64,000 nucleotides of DNA from Earliella scabrosa (lineage: Eukaryota; Basidiomycota; Agaricomycetes; Polyporales; Polyporaceae), in the NCBI GenBank assembly GCA_022605405.1, contig JABYQQ010000018.1, forward strand, positions 310,001-374,000, given 5' to 3'. This document shows, piece after piece, positions 1 to 10,883 of the stretch (position 1 is the stretch's first letter; each line of letters starts with the position of its first letter). Below the pieces are notes generated by a model, which did no database searches, was not told where the DNA came from, and saw only the letters and a program-made list of their open reading frames with translations. A program made the translations under genes and the position numbers.

Positions 1-1394
1 ACTCTCTGTCGGACCGCCGCTGTCGCATGCGAGTACCGGTAGTCCGCACACCATGCCCTCCACAGGGCCGATGCCGAAGTGTTCGTTTGCGGGTGTGTAG
101 AGTAGTGCGAGAGTGGATGGCGCGGTGAGGAGGAAGGAACGCTGAGTCATGGAGAAATTGAGCAGGAAGAGGATATCAGCGTCTGCCGGACTTGAGCTGG
201 ACGGGAAAGAAGGTAGGGGAACGGAGGAGGTGATCGGTGTTATGACCGCATACGTGAGACCGTTTGATGTCGCACTGTCGAGGAGTATTTGGAGTGTCTT
301 CACGTTATCCAGGAGCCGCGGGTCGTAGCCACCTACCGCGACAATTGAGGATTTTGTGCATACTATGACGGACGATGTACTCACCAGCAAGGACAAGACG
401 AAGACGCTGCAGCTGAGGCAGCTTCTTGCGAAGAAGTGCAAAAGCGTCGATTGCAAGTGCTGTATTCTTCTTCTGCTCGAACCGGTTGATCGACAGCAAC
501 GTCGGCCGATCTCTACCTTACAGTGCTTGTCATGGCATGCACACGCCGCGCATGGGAGAGGATCACATACGAGGATATTTGAGCAATGTCCGGGTCATTC
601 GAGGACACATTCGGCGGCTCGTATGACTGAAGGTTTATACCAGGATGGACGACGTGCGGTGTGGTCCGTATTGAAGGCATATGCCGCTTGAAGACACGCA
701 CGGTGAAGTTAGAGTTAGCAAGAATAGTATCAGCCTGCTCTGCCGCGAGGTCAGTACGTATCGCCATCCTTTTGCATGCAACGCACTGGTCGTGTACTCC
801 TCCAGTAGGTCCATAGGGAGTCGGTAGATGCGCTTCAAGAGACTTCCCCGCTTCGTTTGCCCCTCCACGTAGGCTCCCTCCGCAAGCAGCTTGTCTGGAA
901 AGTGGCAGTAGAAGAGGACGCGAGTATCCGCGAAGGCGCGAAGGATAGGAATACATGTAGACAACTGGTCTACGAAGTAGACGTCGTACGAGGGCGCGCC
1001 AGGTCGGAGGAGATGTGCGGTGAGATGAAGCTGCCGAGCATGAGAGAAGACGATGTGCAGCTTGCCCTTGATAGCACGAGGGAACGGTGGGACAATGTGG
1101 TGGACGCGGAGAGTTCCTGCACGCACTGTTCGAGCCTCGCCAACTCCCTAGCAGACGGAAACCGTACCATCTCGCGTCTCCTCAAAACAGTGCCCAGGGT
1201 CGTGATGCGAAGTATAGATGTCGACGCTATGGCCGAGCGTTTGGAGTCCGAGCGCAGCGTCGACGATGAGACGTTCTGCTCCTCCTGCATAGGATGAGCG
1301 TGTCAGGTCTGTCGACGCTACTCTGCCGACGGGCGCGCGCACCGATTCCGAGGTCCGGATGGATGAACGCAATCCGGAGTTTCTTTGATGACAT
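1..1394 (-). CDS. ALG2: ALG2-type mannosyltransferase, 3' end cut by window start
   Basis: This glycosyltransferase (GT4 fold, GDP-mannose donor) adds the alpha-1,3 and alpha-1,6 mannoses to the dolichol-linked N-glycan precursor on the cytosolic ER face. The start ATG at 1392-1394 opens with [19 protein letters not shown] 58-nt intron (1285-1342) then leads to [19 protein letters not shown] and [13 protein letters not shown], which are ALG2 hallmarks. Later exons carry [47 protein letters not shown] and [17 protein letters not shown]. The last visible exon has [20 protein letters not shown], the GT4 donor-binding region with the E-x7-E type motif. Only the C-terminal tail is outside the window. 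The splice joint near 500-560 was not resolved; the other joints keep frame. It is divergent from the gene at 1607, with about 210 bp of shared promoter. Confidence 0.93.
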
Positions 1395-1606
1395 TCCCGT
1401 TCCCTTAGTTGGGATATCTAGACTGACGAGCGGTGAGATTGAGAGAGGTGGTGGCGGCAAGTTGCAAGCTGTTGCCAGTATGGGCGCTTGTACTGTCCCA
1501 CTCGCGACGCCCCTGCGACGCCCAAATCTCTTCAACCGTAACGGCGATGCTCGTTGGGCTCTCGTGCCCATATCGCTGAGTATCGTGTCTGTGCCCACTC
1601 TTTGCT

Positions 1607-2812
1607 ATGCCAAAATGCACTGAGCTCAGTCACCTGTCCAAAGCCGCGCACGGACTCAAGTCCATAAAGGTGAATAGTGTTCTCCATCCACGTCAAGCAG
1701 CTCGCTGACACACCGCAACGCACTAGTTCAAACGGACGACACCAGGAAGTATAAATGGTCTTGCTTTCGCCAACAAGCCTCCTTCCAAGCAGCGTGTACT
1801 AGACCCAAGCCACCCTGCACTGAAGCTATCTCCAGCAGAGTTCGCAAAAGCCTTTCCATGGCGCTCCTTCCCTGGCTTCTCCATTCGTGCCGTGCCCAAG
1901 GGCCTCCTTGACAAGCCTTCAACGCCCTTTCCGGACCCTCCGTTTTCGTTTGCTCCAGTGCACAGCGCAGAGCAGAACGACTCGAGAAGTGGGAGAGGTC
2001 GTGTGAGCATGTCGCTCATGAACTTGTCGCCTCAGAGTGCTGGCGGCCGAGTTCTGCGAGTGAACGTACTCAACAAACTCAAGAACGCCATCTCGCTGGT
2101 TGTCACACGAGGTGCGGATGCTGAGGGAGAGGATGGGGCACAGAGAGTGGTGTTCAAGCAGGAGGGATCAGGCGGAGACTGGGTCTTGTCTGGTGCGTAC
2201 CCATCCTATATATTTTCCGTTACAGCACGTCCACCAACGCTCCATCCAAAACAGACTGGACCTATCTCTGTCGCCCGCAGCCCGAAATCAACAGTATGCC
2301 GTATGCTACGTTGATCTCCGGTGTGCGCCGTGCTCTACAAGCGATTGTAGTTCGTGGCACGCAGCTCGAGCAACAGTGGGCATTGGAGCGCACACTGCAA
2401 CCCCGTCCAGTGCACCCTCTGCAGAAGTTCTTGGAATTCACCGACTCCGACGACGATCTCCAGCACGCTCCTATCACAGAGCCGCTTCGTCCTCAACACA
2501 CTGCGCTCCCTTCCGCCCCGTTACTCCCTCGGATGCCCTCGGTCCCTCCTCCACCCATCCCTCCGCTCCCCACGTTCAATCAACCCACTCTACAGCCCCA
2601 TCTATCATCCGCTGCAGAGGGCGGACCACCCTCTCTGAGCGCGATGATGCAGCGTCTGAAGGATGGGCTTTCGGTGCGTTCTCGTGCATCGTCATCGCAG
2701 CTGCATTTCCGCCTCATGCTTCACCTTGCAGACTCATCGTGCATCTCAGCCTGAACTCCATAGTCCTAAAACCCCCACTAAGTTCAAATATCCTATCCGT
2801 GCGAGGGCCTAA
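1607..2812 (+). CDS. unrecognised 342-aa protein, four exons
   Basis: I do not recognise this family. Exons 1607-1669, 1727-2192, 2255-2673 and 2732-2812 (introns of 57, 62 and 58 nt with GTGAAT/GTGCGT donors) sum to exactly 343 codons, which supports the model. The N-terminal half is basic (FKRTTPGSINGLAFANK, KPPSKQRVLD, LNKLKNAISLVVTRG). The centre has GGDWVLSDWTYLCRPQ followed by NSMPYATLISGVRRALQ. The C-terminal third is Pro-rich and ends in a basic KTPTKFKYPIRARA tail. There is no membrane segment. The basic, RNA-binding look and the DWTYL...MPY block suggest a conserved compact domain, possibly a mitochondrial or RNA-associated protein, but that is inference. An upstream ATG is unlikely because stops precede it in frame. 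Confidence 0.7.
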
Positions 2813-3002
2813 TAGCAGTTTGGCAGCGGCGTAGAGCTTTTCCCCTTCACTGGGGCATTCCATGGAACGTCGGGTGTCTTCTCTTGGGTTAATATCTGTA
2901 GATACGTATAATATCTTAGATCAACTGCTCTGTAGCATATACGGGTGTAGCTCGCCCCTTACGCGTTGCTGATCTATACTGCAAAGATAGCACCCATGGC
3001 AT

Positions 3003-3076
3003 GGCCGACTAGCTCAGTTGGTTAGAGCGTGGTGCTAATAACGCCAAGGTCGTCGGTTCGATCCCGGCGTTGGCCA
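3003..3076 (+). tRNA. tRNA-Ile (anticodon AAU)
   Basis: The 74-nt cloverleaf has acceptor GGCCGAC (3003-3009) pairing with GTTGGCC (3069-3075) and discriminator A at 3076. The D-loop region is TAGCTCAGTTGGTTAGAGC. The anticodon loop CTAATAA reads AAT in DNA. The T-arm contains GGTTCGATCCC. No intron is present. A TTTT run a few bases downstream, near 3080-3083, fits a Pol III terminator. Confidence 0.97.
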
Positions 3077-3439
3077 TTGTTTTGCCCTTGTCGATTGACG
3101 TGGTCACCGTCAGGAGACCGACTGCATGTCTCTGGTGCTGCTGTCGATTTTTGATTTGCGGTCGCAGACTGACGCTGGTCTGCGGTCACTGCGGTACAAT
3201 GCGGACGCAATGTGAGCCGGCGGTGCTACGCCAGAGCGGCTACAATGTGGTTAGCCGCCTAGCCTATCATCAAAGGTTTGGAGACGGTTAAAGACCCGCT
3301 CCCGCCGGTCGCGTGGGCTCGAGGGCCACGCAAATGGGGTCACTCACGTATCCAGGTGCTTACAATCTTACACCGGTCCTTTAGCCACCATGGTCCCTTG
3401 GGCCACCTGGCCACTTCTGACCTCCCTGTCTATCGTTCC

Positions 3440-4245
3440 ACCGTTTCCTCTACGTTTATGGGGAGCCTACCATGTCAGTATCGGGCAGGATGCGGATTTC
3501 AGCTTGCCAGCCTCCACGCAGAAGCAGTTCTCTCCTGTCTCGCTCCCCGCACTCGCAGGGGAAACCTTCTCCTCTATGGCGGCAGGAAGCGACCATCTCG
3601 TACTGCTGACGAGAGAAGGCAACGTCTACACGATCGGACGAGGCAACGACGGACAGCTTGGCCACAAAGGCAACCCGACGTTCACTGGCGGGCAGTCGCC
3701 GTCGGAGCGAGCAGCGACACTTCCGTCTTCATCGACCATGTCGGGCAGGGTTGGGCCTGGGGTTTCAACAGGTACTGTCAAAATGGGCACTGGCAGCGAA
3801 TACATCATCCTGGCCTACCCGCACCGCGTGCGGAAGCTCACCAAGGAGAACATCGGGGGCGCCGCGACGGTCGTCCGAATCGCGGGCGGGCTCTTCTTGA
3901 CTTCCGACGGACGGGTCTGCCCGTGCGGCTCCTCGGTCGACGGACAACTCGGCTTGGCGGACGACGACGACGCGCTCAAGAGTAGAAAGTACGAGTATGT
4001 CCTGGCTGAGCCCGCTATGGTAACATTCCCGCACGACCAGACCCCATCGTTCAGGTAGCAGGAGCTGGGCGGATGAGCGCGGCCGAAGCTCGGGATGGAC
4101 TCCTCTACGCTTGGGGGTACAGCGGGTGCGGCCGACTCGTTACTGAGGGAATACCAAAAACATCGCGAGTTATCGTTCGCAGGGAGGGTTCGTGGTTGGC
4201 TAAAGCTGTCGCGTGCGGTTCCCAGCATTGTTTCTGCGTAAGAAA
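3440..4245 (+). pseudogene. RCC1-type beta-propeller, frameshifted remnant
   Basis: RCC1 proteins are seven-bladed propellers that act as the Ran GTPase exchange factor in the nucleus. Recognisable blades occur on the plus strand: GSDHLVLLTREGNVYTIGRG with NDGQLGHKG, then VFIDHVGQGWAWGFNRYCQ, then MGTGSEYIILAYP with RIAGGLFLTSDGRV and DGQLGLADDDD, then DGLLYAWGYSGCGRL. These lie in alternating reading frames. The frame changes near 3690, returns near 3778 (beside the CAAAATGGG run) and changes again near 4038. No intron signal explains these switches. The first two shifts compensate each other, so a 222-codon ORF stays open at 3390-4058 although its middle is out of frame. No RCC1 start or last blades are visible. 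Real decay is likelier than error because three shifts plus truncation coincide, but assembly indels cannot be excluded. Confidence 0.75.
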
Positions 4246-4583
4246 CTGTCATGACGTGCGGTCAATGTGAGTCCACCGAAACATGCAGCTCTATATGTTC
4301 TTGCTAATCAGCCATGCCTCTAGCAGTTTGATATGGCGACGATGGACTCTGGAGTTACCGTTGGTATTTCAATGGTATCTTCATCCTTGATGCGCTGCTG
4401 CATAGCAAGATGCACACTAGTGCCACTACGTCTGTCATGCGATCGTATCTTTCCATCGGACTGGACACTGTCCGCCAGAATGGTGACGACATTGCGCGGT
4501 TGCTCAACTGAAACATTCCGTGTGACAACTCTTACACGGCATGTCTGCGTGATCATATAATGCAAAAGCATACACTCGGCCAC
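4246..4583. other. short spacer, no gene seen
   Basis: The spacer lies between the RCC1 remnant and the 3' end of the WW-domain gene. Short ORFs exist on both strands, but none shows a domain, a splice-consistent extension or a codon pattern that would separate it from chance. Confidence 0.5.
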
Positions 4584-5526
4584 TCATGTACGCAACCACG
4601 CCGTCTTGGCAAGCTTCTTCTGCCGCTTCTGCTCCTTGAACCGCTCCTGTTTCCTTTGCGGTCAGCAAGCCGCGAGACCTGGAACATACCGTCAGAGCTC
4701 CCAAGCGGTGACTCACCAGGTCCTTCTTTGTGGGCTTCTTGCGCTTCCTGCTCTCCTCCTCCTGCGCCTCCTCTAGTTTGCGCTTCTCGACCTCGTGCTC
4801 CCACGCATTGACGTCAAAGTAAAACTCGCTCATGCGCTTCGCTCGCTCGTACTCGGACAGGTGCGACGGGTCGCGACCATCCGGGCGAGTGAACGCGCCC
4901 GTGCGCGCGTTGAACTTGGCCGCGTATGTGAATGCGCCGGGTGCCGTGCCAGGCGCTGCGAGGGAAGGATCGAGGTGCGCAAGCGCAGGGTCAATCCCTT
5001 GTGCGGCTGCGGCTGCATATAGATCGTATTGCGAAGACGATGCGCCTGGCGTTGAAGTCGCATCAGAGGGGCCCGAAGGCCCGCCGGTATTGGAGGGGCC
5101 CGCTTCGGCGTTGGGCTGGAGAGGGTTGACCCATGTCGTCTCTTGTGTCACGGAGTTGTAGAAGTAGTACGCGTTGTGGGCTGCGGACCAGACAGCTTGC
5201 CAGCTGCCCATGGATGTGGCGGCGACTGTCGATCCAGACGCAGGCGTAGAAGAAGCGGAGGTCTCCTCAGGTGCAGGGGCAGAGGAAGATGGGGATTCGG
5301 AAGCAGAGCGAGAAGCTGAGGCGTCCTTTGCCTGCGAGTCGGACGCGGCTTCTGAGGTTTCGCGGGCGCCATCCGACGCTCGCGATGCAGGCTCCGAGTC
5401 GCCACGAGTCGGTGAGGTCTCGCTGTCCGCGGCGGGGGATGGGGCGTCGGGGGACGGGCAGCGGGACATGGTCACGGTCATGGGCAAGGAGGATTCGAAC
5501 TCCGCCGCGCTCTGCTTGGCATCCAT
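4584..5526 (-). CDS. WW-domain protein with acidic/Ser-rich N-terminus
   Basis: There are two exons, 4717-5526 and 4584-4646, joined over a 70-nt intron (4647-4716, donor GTGAGT). The protein is 290 aa if translation starts at MDAKQSAAEFESS (5526); an in-frame ATG at 5574 would add 16 Arg/Trp-rich residues. Residues 1-100 are Ser/Ala/Glu-rich and disordered. A WW domain lies near residues 107-136 (GSWQAVWSAAHNAYYFYN, then QETTWVNP), with both tryptophans and the Tyr-Tyr-Phe core. After a low-complexity linker there is a conserved-looking block (FTYAAKFNARTGAFTRPDGR, LSEYERAKRMSEFYFDVNAW). The C-terminus is a basic helix-rich tail (KRKKPTKKDL joined to ERFKEQKRQKKLAKTAWLRT). WW domains bind Pro-rich partners; the layout suggests a nuclear splicing- or transcription-linked adaptor, which is inference. 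Confidence 0.85.
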
Positions 5527-5864
5527 AGCCGGAAGGCGGCGCGCCCACCTCCATCGACGACGACGACCCCCCATCTCCTTCTCGGAATCAGATTGCCCAA
5601 GGTCTGCAGCCCGAGCTTAGCCCTCTGGGCCGACGCAATGACTGACGACCCAACTGCACGACAGGGAATTGCGGCCGTCCGACCTCGTACACACCCGGCG
5701 ACGTTGTATTGAGTCTAGAGAACGGCACAGCCCACCATTATCACGGTCCCAGGTGCGTGTAGGCCACGCACTCTGTCAGTATAACTCGCCCCGACCTTGT
5801 GCATCCAGTCGACCCAGTTTCCCCTCCCTCCTCATCCTCATCCTCAGCACCAAGACCAGTCACG

Positions 5865-7009
5865 ATGTCGGACATGGCTTCCCCGGAACGGCCCCACCAC
5901 ATCCCTCTTCCGCCTCCCCTCCGCTCGGCGATGAAGCACTCCGCATCACGACCAAGCACACCCAGCCAAGGCCCCGTCTCGTCGCCGCTATCTCCGCCCA
6001 TAGGGCCCGTTCCTCTGTCTCCTCCGCCTGCCTCGACCTCCGTTCCTACATTCGCCATGTCTACTTCACCATACAGCTCGGCGTATCCCTCTTCGTCTGC
6101 AGTTGGCTCTCCAGATGCGCCACCTTCGCCGCTCATAGCTGCTCAGGGGTATACACCCAAGGTCTCATTTGATACCCTCGAGAACCCGCAAGCGAGTATG
6201 TTCTCCTATACCCTTCACGTACAAAGCGACGGCTACGCACGCACACGAGGAACGCGTGTCTTCCTATGCGCCTCTAGTCCGGACGAGAGCGGGAGCGAGG
6301 CTTTGGAATGGTGTCTGGAGACCCTGGTGCAGGATGGAGACGAGCTTGTGGTTTTCCGCGGTATTGACCCTGATGACTTCGGTATGTCTGTCTTACGTTC
6401 CCTGCAAGACTCATCGCGCTCATGGCTACGTTATTCGCGTAGCGGACAAGGATCATGATCAGTACCGAGAAGACGCACGCGAACTCATGCGAGTGATTCA
6501 AGAGAAGTGCGTGGAGTATGACCCCGACCGCAAGCTCTCAATCATTGTCGAGTATATCGCGGGTAAAGTCACGCAGACGATTGACCGTCTAATTGCCTTG
6601 TATCGTCCCGACTCCGTCGTTGTTGGCACGAGAGGTCAGCGGAGCATGATGCAAGCATGGGCAGGTGCATTCGGCGCGCCCGGTGTCGGAAGTGTCTCAA
6701 AGTGAGTCCAAAAGGCCTCCACCATACATAATCCTCTTCCTTTATACAGAGTACTGACCTACAACCCAAGGTATTGTTTGAGCCACTCTCCGGTACCTGT
6801 GATCGTCATTCGTCCTGAGCGCAAGGTGAGGAAATCCATGGCCAAGCGGCGTGCGGACCCTAAGCGTGGTCAGCATTTCGACGAGTACGTCTCATCTATG
6901 CCTACTCGAATGAATAACTGGTGCTCAGCAGTAACGCTCTAGGTTGAACAAGACGAAGCCGAGCAACGGGCACTTATCTGTACCCATGTTCTCTGCCCTC
7001 ACGCGATGA
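5865..7009 (+). CDS. universal stress protein A family protein
   Basis: Four exons (5865-6381, 6443-6701, 6771-6884, 6943-7009) sum to 319 codons. Residues 1-85 are Pro/Ser-rich and probably disordered. A UspA alpha/beta fold follows: RVFLCASSPDESGSEALEWC (first strand and helix), VQDGDELVVFRGIDPDDF, the helix EDARELMRVIQEKCVEY, the strand KLSIIVEYIAGK, and the nucleotide-binding end VVVGTRGQRSM...G...SHSPVPVIVIRP. The G-x2-G-x9-G-(S/T) type ATP motif is only partly matched. The C-terminus is basic (KVRKSMAKRRADPKRG). Fungal proteins of this type are long stress-linked UspA proteins of unsettled function. The gene is divergent from the WW gene with about 340 bp between starts. Confidence 0.9.
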
Positions 7010-7224
7010 TGTGCATAGATTCATATATGTTATCTGGGGTTTGGTGTTTTGTATGGACAATGTAACCTCCTTCGCCGAAGGATGCTCAACATGTTGTGAT
7101 TGTATTTGTCAATGGGGGCTGGTGTATGGTGCTGTTGTTTGCTGGGCCTCCGGTCTACTGGCTGAATGTGACGAAAATTCTGGACACGTAAGGTCCAAAA
7201 TGAAACCAGTGGCGACTGCTTGAG

Positions 7225-7295
7225 TGCATTAAGGGGGAATCGAACCCCCGGCGGGTCGATGGCAACGACCCAGGTTACCACTACCCCATTAATGC
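7225..7295 (-). tRNA. tRNA-Gly (anticodon GCC)
   Basis: The 71-nt cloverleaf is read on the minus strand. The acceptor stem GCATTAA/TTAATGC is perfect. The D-arm is GGGGTAGTGGTAACCT. Anticodon stem GGGTC/GACCC encloses loop GTTGCCATC with anticodon GCC. The T-arm is GGGGGTTCGATTCCCCC. There is no intron. A TTTT run on the same strand (7197-7200) about 25 nt downstream may terminate Pol III. Confidence 0.97.
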
Positions 7296-7411
7296 GATGG
7301 ATAGGCCTTCACCTTGTTAACTATGTCCGCGCCACTGGCAGGCGCTAATGTCCGGAATCTTTACTTGCACTTGAAGTTACTGCTTGCAATTGTACTGCAC
7401 ACTCTTCCACG

Positions 7412-9166
7412 ATGACAGTCTCAAAGCATACGACAGGGTCATCTGTGGTGAAGCCCGGACCAAAGAAAGCTGGTTCCTCAACTGTCGGTGCGCCTTCGCA
7501 ACGCACTCAAAGTAGCCGGAAGGGCAAGCGCGCCTGGCGGAAAAACGTCGACCTCGACGATGTAGAGGAGGGTCTGGAGGAACTCCGTGCGGAGGAACGT
7601 GCTACGGGGTATGTCCCACTTTGCTTCTGCGTACACCCCGATCTTTGAGGCGCAGCTGAGCACAGTATGGGGCATCAGGACCACATTGCAGAACAAGAAA
7701 GACGAGGACCTATTCCAGGTCGATGTTGCCGGAGACGATGCAAGTGCGTGTTCCATCCCCGTTCGATCGTCGAGTACCATGCTTGCAAGTGTTATTTCTG
7801 ACATCCTCGATGCAGTCCGGAAGACCCTGCCAAAGTTCTCTGAGCGCGTCCTCACGTCCACCAAAATCCTCTCGCAAAGATCTGCTGTCCCGGCAGTCTT
7901 CTCTCGCGCGATGGAGAACGCAGTAGCAGGGACGAAACGCAAGGCGGTAACGCATGACGACAAGAGCAGACTGCTCAGGATGGGCAAGCGGCTGCGGAAG
8001 GGACCTTTCAATGCGTTTGTGGACCCGAATCAAGTCGGCGAGGGGAGTGCTATGCTTGAGCTGAGCGAGGCGGCGAAGAAGGCGGGGACGTATGACGTCT
8101 GGGCAGAAGAGGCTCCGGAGCGAGTTCCTGTCAAGGTATGTCTCCCCATTGCTGAGGCAAAGTCGCGAGATTCAGGCTGCACCTCGCGGTTCCCTAGGCA
8201 CCTCCAACACAACATCCCCGATCATTGATAGCACTCCCCGCCGTACCCTCGCCACATGAAGGTACCTCGTACAATCCGCCAGTCACATCGCACCAGGAGC
8301 TTCTTCGCTCGGCACATGAGAAAGAGGAGCAGAAGCTGAAGGGTGTGGATGAGCTCGAGGAGATGAAGGCGAAAATGGAGAAAGCTCGATCAGTGGCCGT
8401 AGCTGAACAAGTGACCGGCGCGGTAGAGGGTATTGCGCCCGGCATGAAGGTTGACGCGATTGCGGAGGCCGAGGCAGAAGCGGAGACGGACGAACAGGCT
8501 GGTGCAGAGCTGCTCCCTCCCAAGAAAATGCCTGGGCGAAAGACGAAGCAACAGCGGAAGAAAGCAGAACGACTGCGAGAGGAGGTATGGCCTCGCGTCT
8601 TCCTCTAGATTGTGTTCATCGTCTCAGTCATATTGTTGCAGAAACGTGCATTGGCGGAGAAGGCTGCACGAAAACGTCTCCTTGCGTCCGTGGACGCTGC
8701 GAAGTCTCTTCGTAGAGCCCTCGCTCGTGACATCGCAACGCGAGAACGACAACGGTTAGAGCGACAGCTCGCTCTGCAAGCGAAGCTCAGTCACGGCCTG
8801 GCTGGGCAAAAGGTCGGGAAGCACAAGGTGCCCGAAGGAGAGATCGACGTCCAACTTGGGGAAGAGCTCAGTGAGAGTCTGCGTGCGCTGAAGGTGCGCG
8901 ACGATACCCCTTCCGGACATGGCTGGATGCTCACCTGTTTGCACCCCCTCAGCCCGAGGGCAACCTGTTCAAGGATCGCTTCCTCAGCATGCAGCAGCGT
9001 GCGCTCGTCGAGCCTCGGGCTGCCGTTCCGTATGTGTTGTGTTGCTCTATTTCTGTCCCAACCTTACTGACTCCCTCGCGGGTGGTTTCATAGCGCCAAG
9101 AAACAAGCGCGCAAGACCAAAGAGTACGAGAAGCATTCGTACAAGAGGTTCGATCGGGAGCATTGA
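7412..9166 (+). CDS. NOP53: NOP53 (GLTSCR2/PICT1) family ribosome biogenesis factor
   Basis: Nop53 is a nucleolar adaptor that docks the Mtr4-exosome on pre-60S particles for ITS2 (7S to 5.8S) processing. Seven exons (7412-7608, 7679-7743, 7816-8135, 8198-8584, 8642-8893, 8953-9029, 9094-9166) sum to 457 codons, near the family length. Family marks are SRKGKRAWRKNVDLDDVEEG near the N-terminus, LFQVDVAGDD, VPSPHEGTSYNPP in the centre (the conserved P-x2-G-x-SYNP box), MPGRKTKQQRKKAERLRE, and the C-terminal PEGNLFKDRFLSMQQRALVE with a lysine-rich end. The Glu/Ala-rich stretch before the basic helix is typical. The start ATG opens a short basic leader. The tRNA-Gly gene lies just upstream on the other strand. 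Confidence 0.93.
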
Positions 9167-10883
9167 GGGGACGGGGTGCTATCAGGGTCTGTTCATTGTA
9201 CGGCCGTCCGGTATTCGTGCTATTCGCCGCAATCACGCGCTCGGCGCACGACATGTCTCCTCGTGCGGCTTCTGACCCCTCGTCATGAGCGTTTGGGCCA
9301 GGGTCTGAGAGAACGACCACAATGTGTCGTGCTTCCAATTGATCGGGGAACTAGAAGATAAAATGTACGTATTGTGACCGAACGGGAGAAATTGACCGGG
9401 GCGTCAGTATGTGTGGCTGGGTCCATGGATTGTTTCCATCCTTCCGGCGTCTGACCTATTGTCAGATCGAGACAGTCTTACCCACACACGAAGTAGATGG
9501 TCATTCCAGGGCGAACCTAGGCGGAGATGGCTGTTTCGTGCGACGAGTGAGCAGAAGCACATTGCGCATCCCTCCGATACTCACGCAACTATGAGAAGAC
9601 TGACTGCGATTTGCGCATGCGTCATCATGGAAGGTACGGGGAGCACGCCCCCGAAGGGTGGCCGTATGGTGAGACCAAGCCAGGATTTCTCCATACAGCC
9701 TGTAGCGGAAACCCACCTGGTTCCGCGAGACCCTGGACCTGCATAGCGCCCGACATCTTCCGGCATGGCAGCGTATTTATGTCGACGCCAATCGACGCTC
9801 GCAGTCTTCTGAGCTTCGCGGGTGCGCTGCGGCGGCGCAGACCTAGCTGGTGATAGCAACATGACGAGGGATGCCGAAAGGCCTAGGGTGACGGAGGCAA
9901 TGCGCCCCCGAGTGCCATATCCAGCCCAATTCCAAAAGACCTGAGTTGCCATAGGTTCGCGGGCCAGCGCGGTCACGGCGGTTCCCATGAATCCATCAGT
10001 GCCACTGCTGGTGAGTTCCTCAGTCCCTGCGGCTGGTCGTGTCCTGAGCTTCACTTATACCCGCTGTCAAGCTGGTGATCTCTGATGTGTTACCGGGTGC
10101 ATTGGTTGGGTTGGACCAATATCTGTCGTGAAGATTGCACGGTTGCTAGACGCATTAATACCCTTTAGGGAGAGTCAGTCGTGCACCCTGATAGAAGGAT
10201 GGGCTATGATTGAGGAGATGCCGATGGAAAGGGCTACGTGCCGAGGTTGATTTGCGAAGCTAACCACAATATTCATCGCTTCTGCCAGTGTGCCACCGGC
10301 GGCGACTCTCAAGTTGTCCGATAGCTGTCATAGCAAAGAGTAGGAGCTCTAAAACCGATACCGATATAGATGTGGGGCGCAAGAAAGCCAGATTGGAGAC
10401 TTGAATGCAGTAGCTCTGTCCTGGGTATATTGGAACTTGGAAGTGGCTTCGGGCGCCAAATATGGGTGGTGGATATAGTGTCCTGATTAGGCAGTATAGG
10501 CGGCGAACGCCGTGGTGCTATGTAGTTCTTCCAGCCACCCGCTCTACCTCTGTGTAGACTATACTGGACAACGGCGAGCCACAGCAAGTCCAAGATCAAG
10601 GTACGTCGATATGCTGCCCCTACGTTTTACCGCTGGATAACGAACCGTCTTTGCAGGCATCCTTCCTTGAAATCCTCAAGTGTGAGTTTTCCCCGTCGTT
10701 CTAGGGAAGGTGTGGAGGCAACGGAGTGGTCGGCGGCTGGTATGGTGTGTGTGTGGGACCTTGGTGCTGGGATAATTGGAAGCATGGAGAGCAGGATGGA
10801 AGGCAGGATGGCCGGCGAAGGAGTGCACGTTGGATTCGGCTGGCGAAGATTCGTTGCTAACCGTATGTTCCTTCAGTCCACCA
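9167..10883. other. intergenic stretch between NOP53 and the eL34 gene
   Basis: Apart from the weak minus-strand candidate listed at 9581-9952, nothing here is supported. The last 200 bp should hold the eL34 promoter and perhaps a 5'-UTR intron, because ACCGTATGTTCCTTCAG sits just before the start codon. Confidence 0.5.
9581..9952 (-). CDS. possible small membrane protein, weak
   Basis: This is an open minus-strand frame starting MATQVFWNWAGYGTRGRIA, followed by a hydrophobic run (SVTLGLSASLVMLL) and a polar part with VDWRRHKYAAMPEDVGRYAG. A possible intron (GTGGGT donor near 9706, acceptor near 9599) would instead lead into a basic C-terminus ending near 9501. I recognise no family. The amino-acid make-up is more protein-like than its neighbours, but the intron model is unproven and the gene may not exist. 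Confidence 0.25.
   Translation of the reverse strand: MATQVFWNWAGYGTRGRIASVTLGLSASLVMLLSPARSAPPQRTREAQKTASVDWRRHKYAAMPEDVGRYAGPGSRGTRWVSATGCMEKSWLGLTIRPPFGGVLPVPSMMTHAQIAVSLLIVA

Noticed and set aside
3390..4058. Intact 222-codon RCC1 gene
   Set aside because: The middle part encodes RCC1 only in another frame (VFIDHVGQGWAWGFN), so the open ORF hides two compensating shifts.
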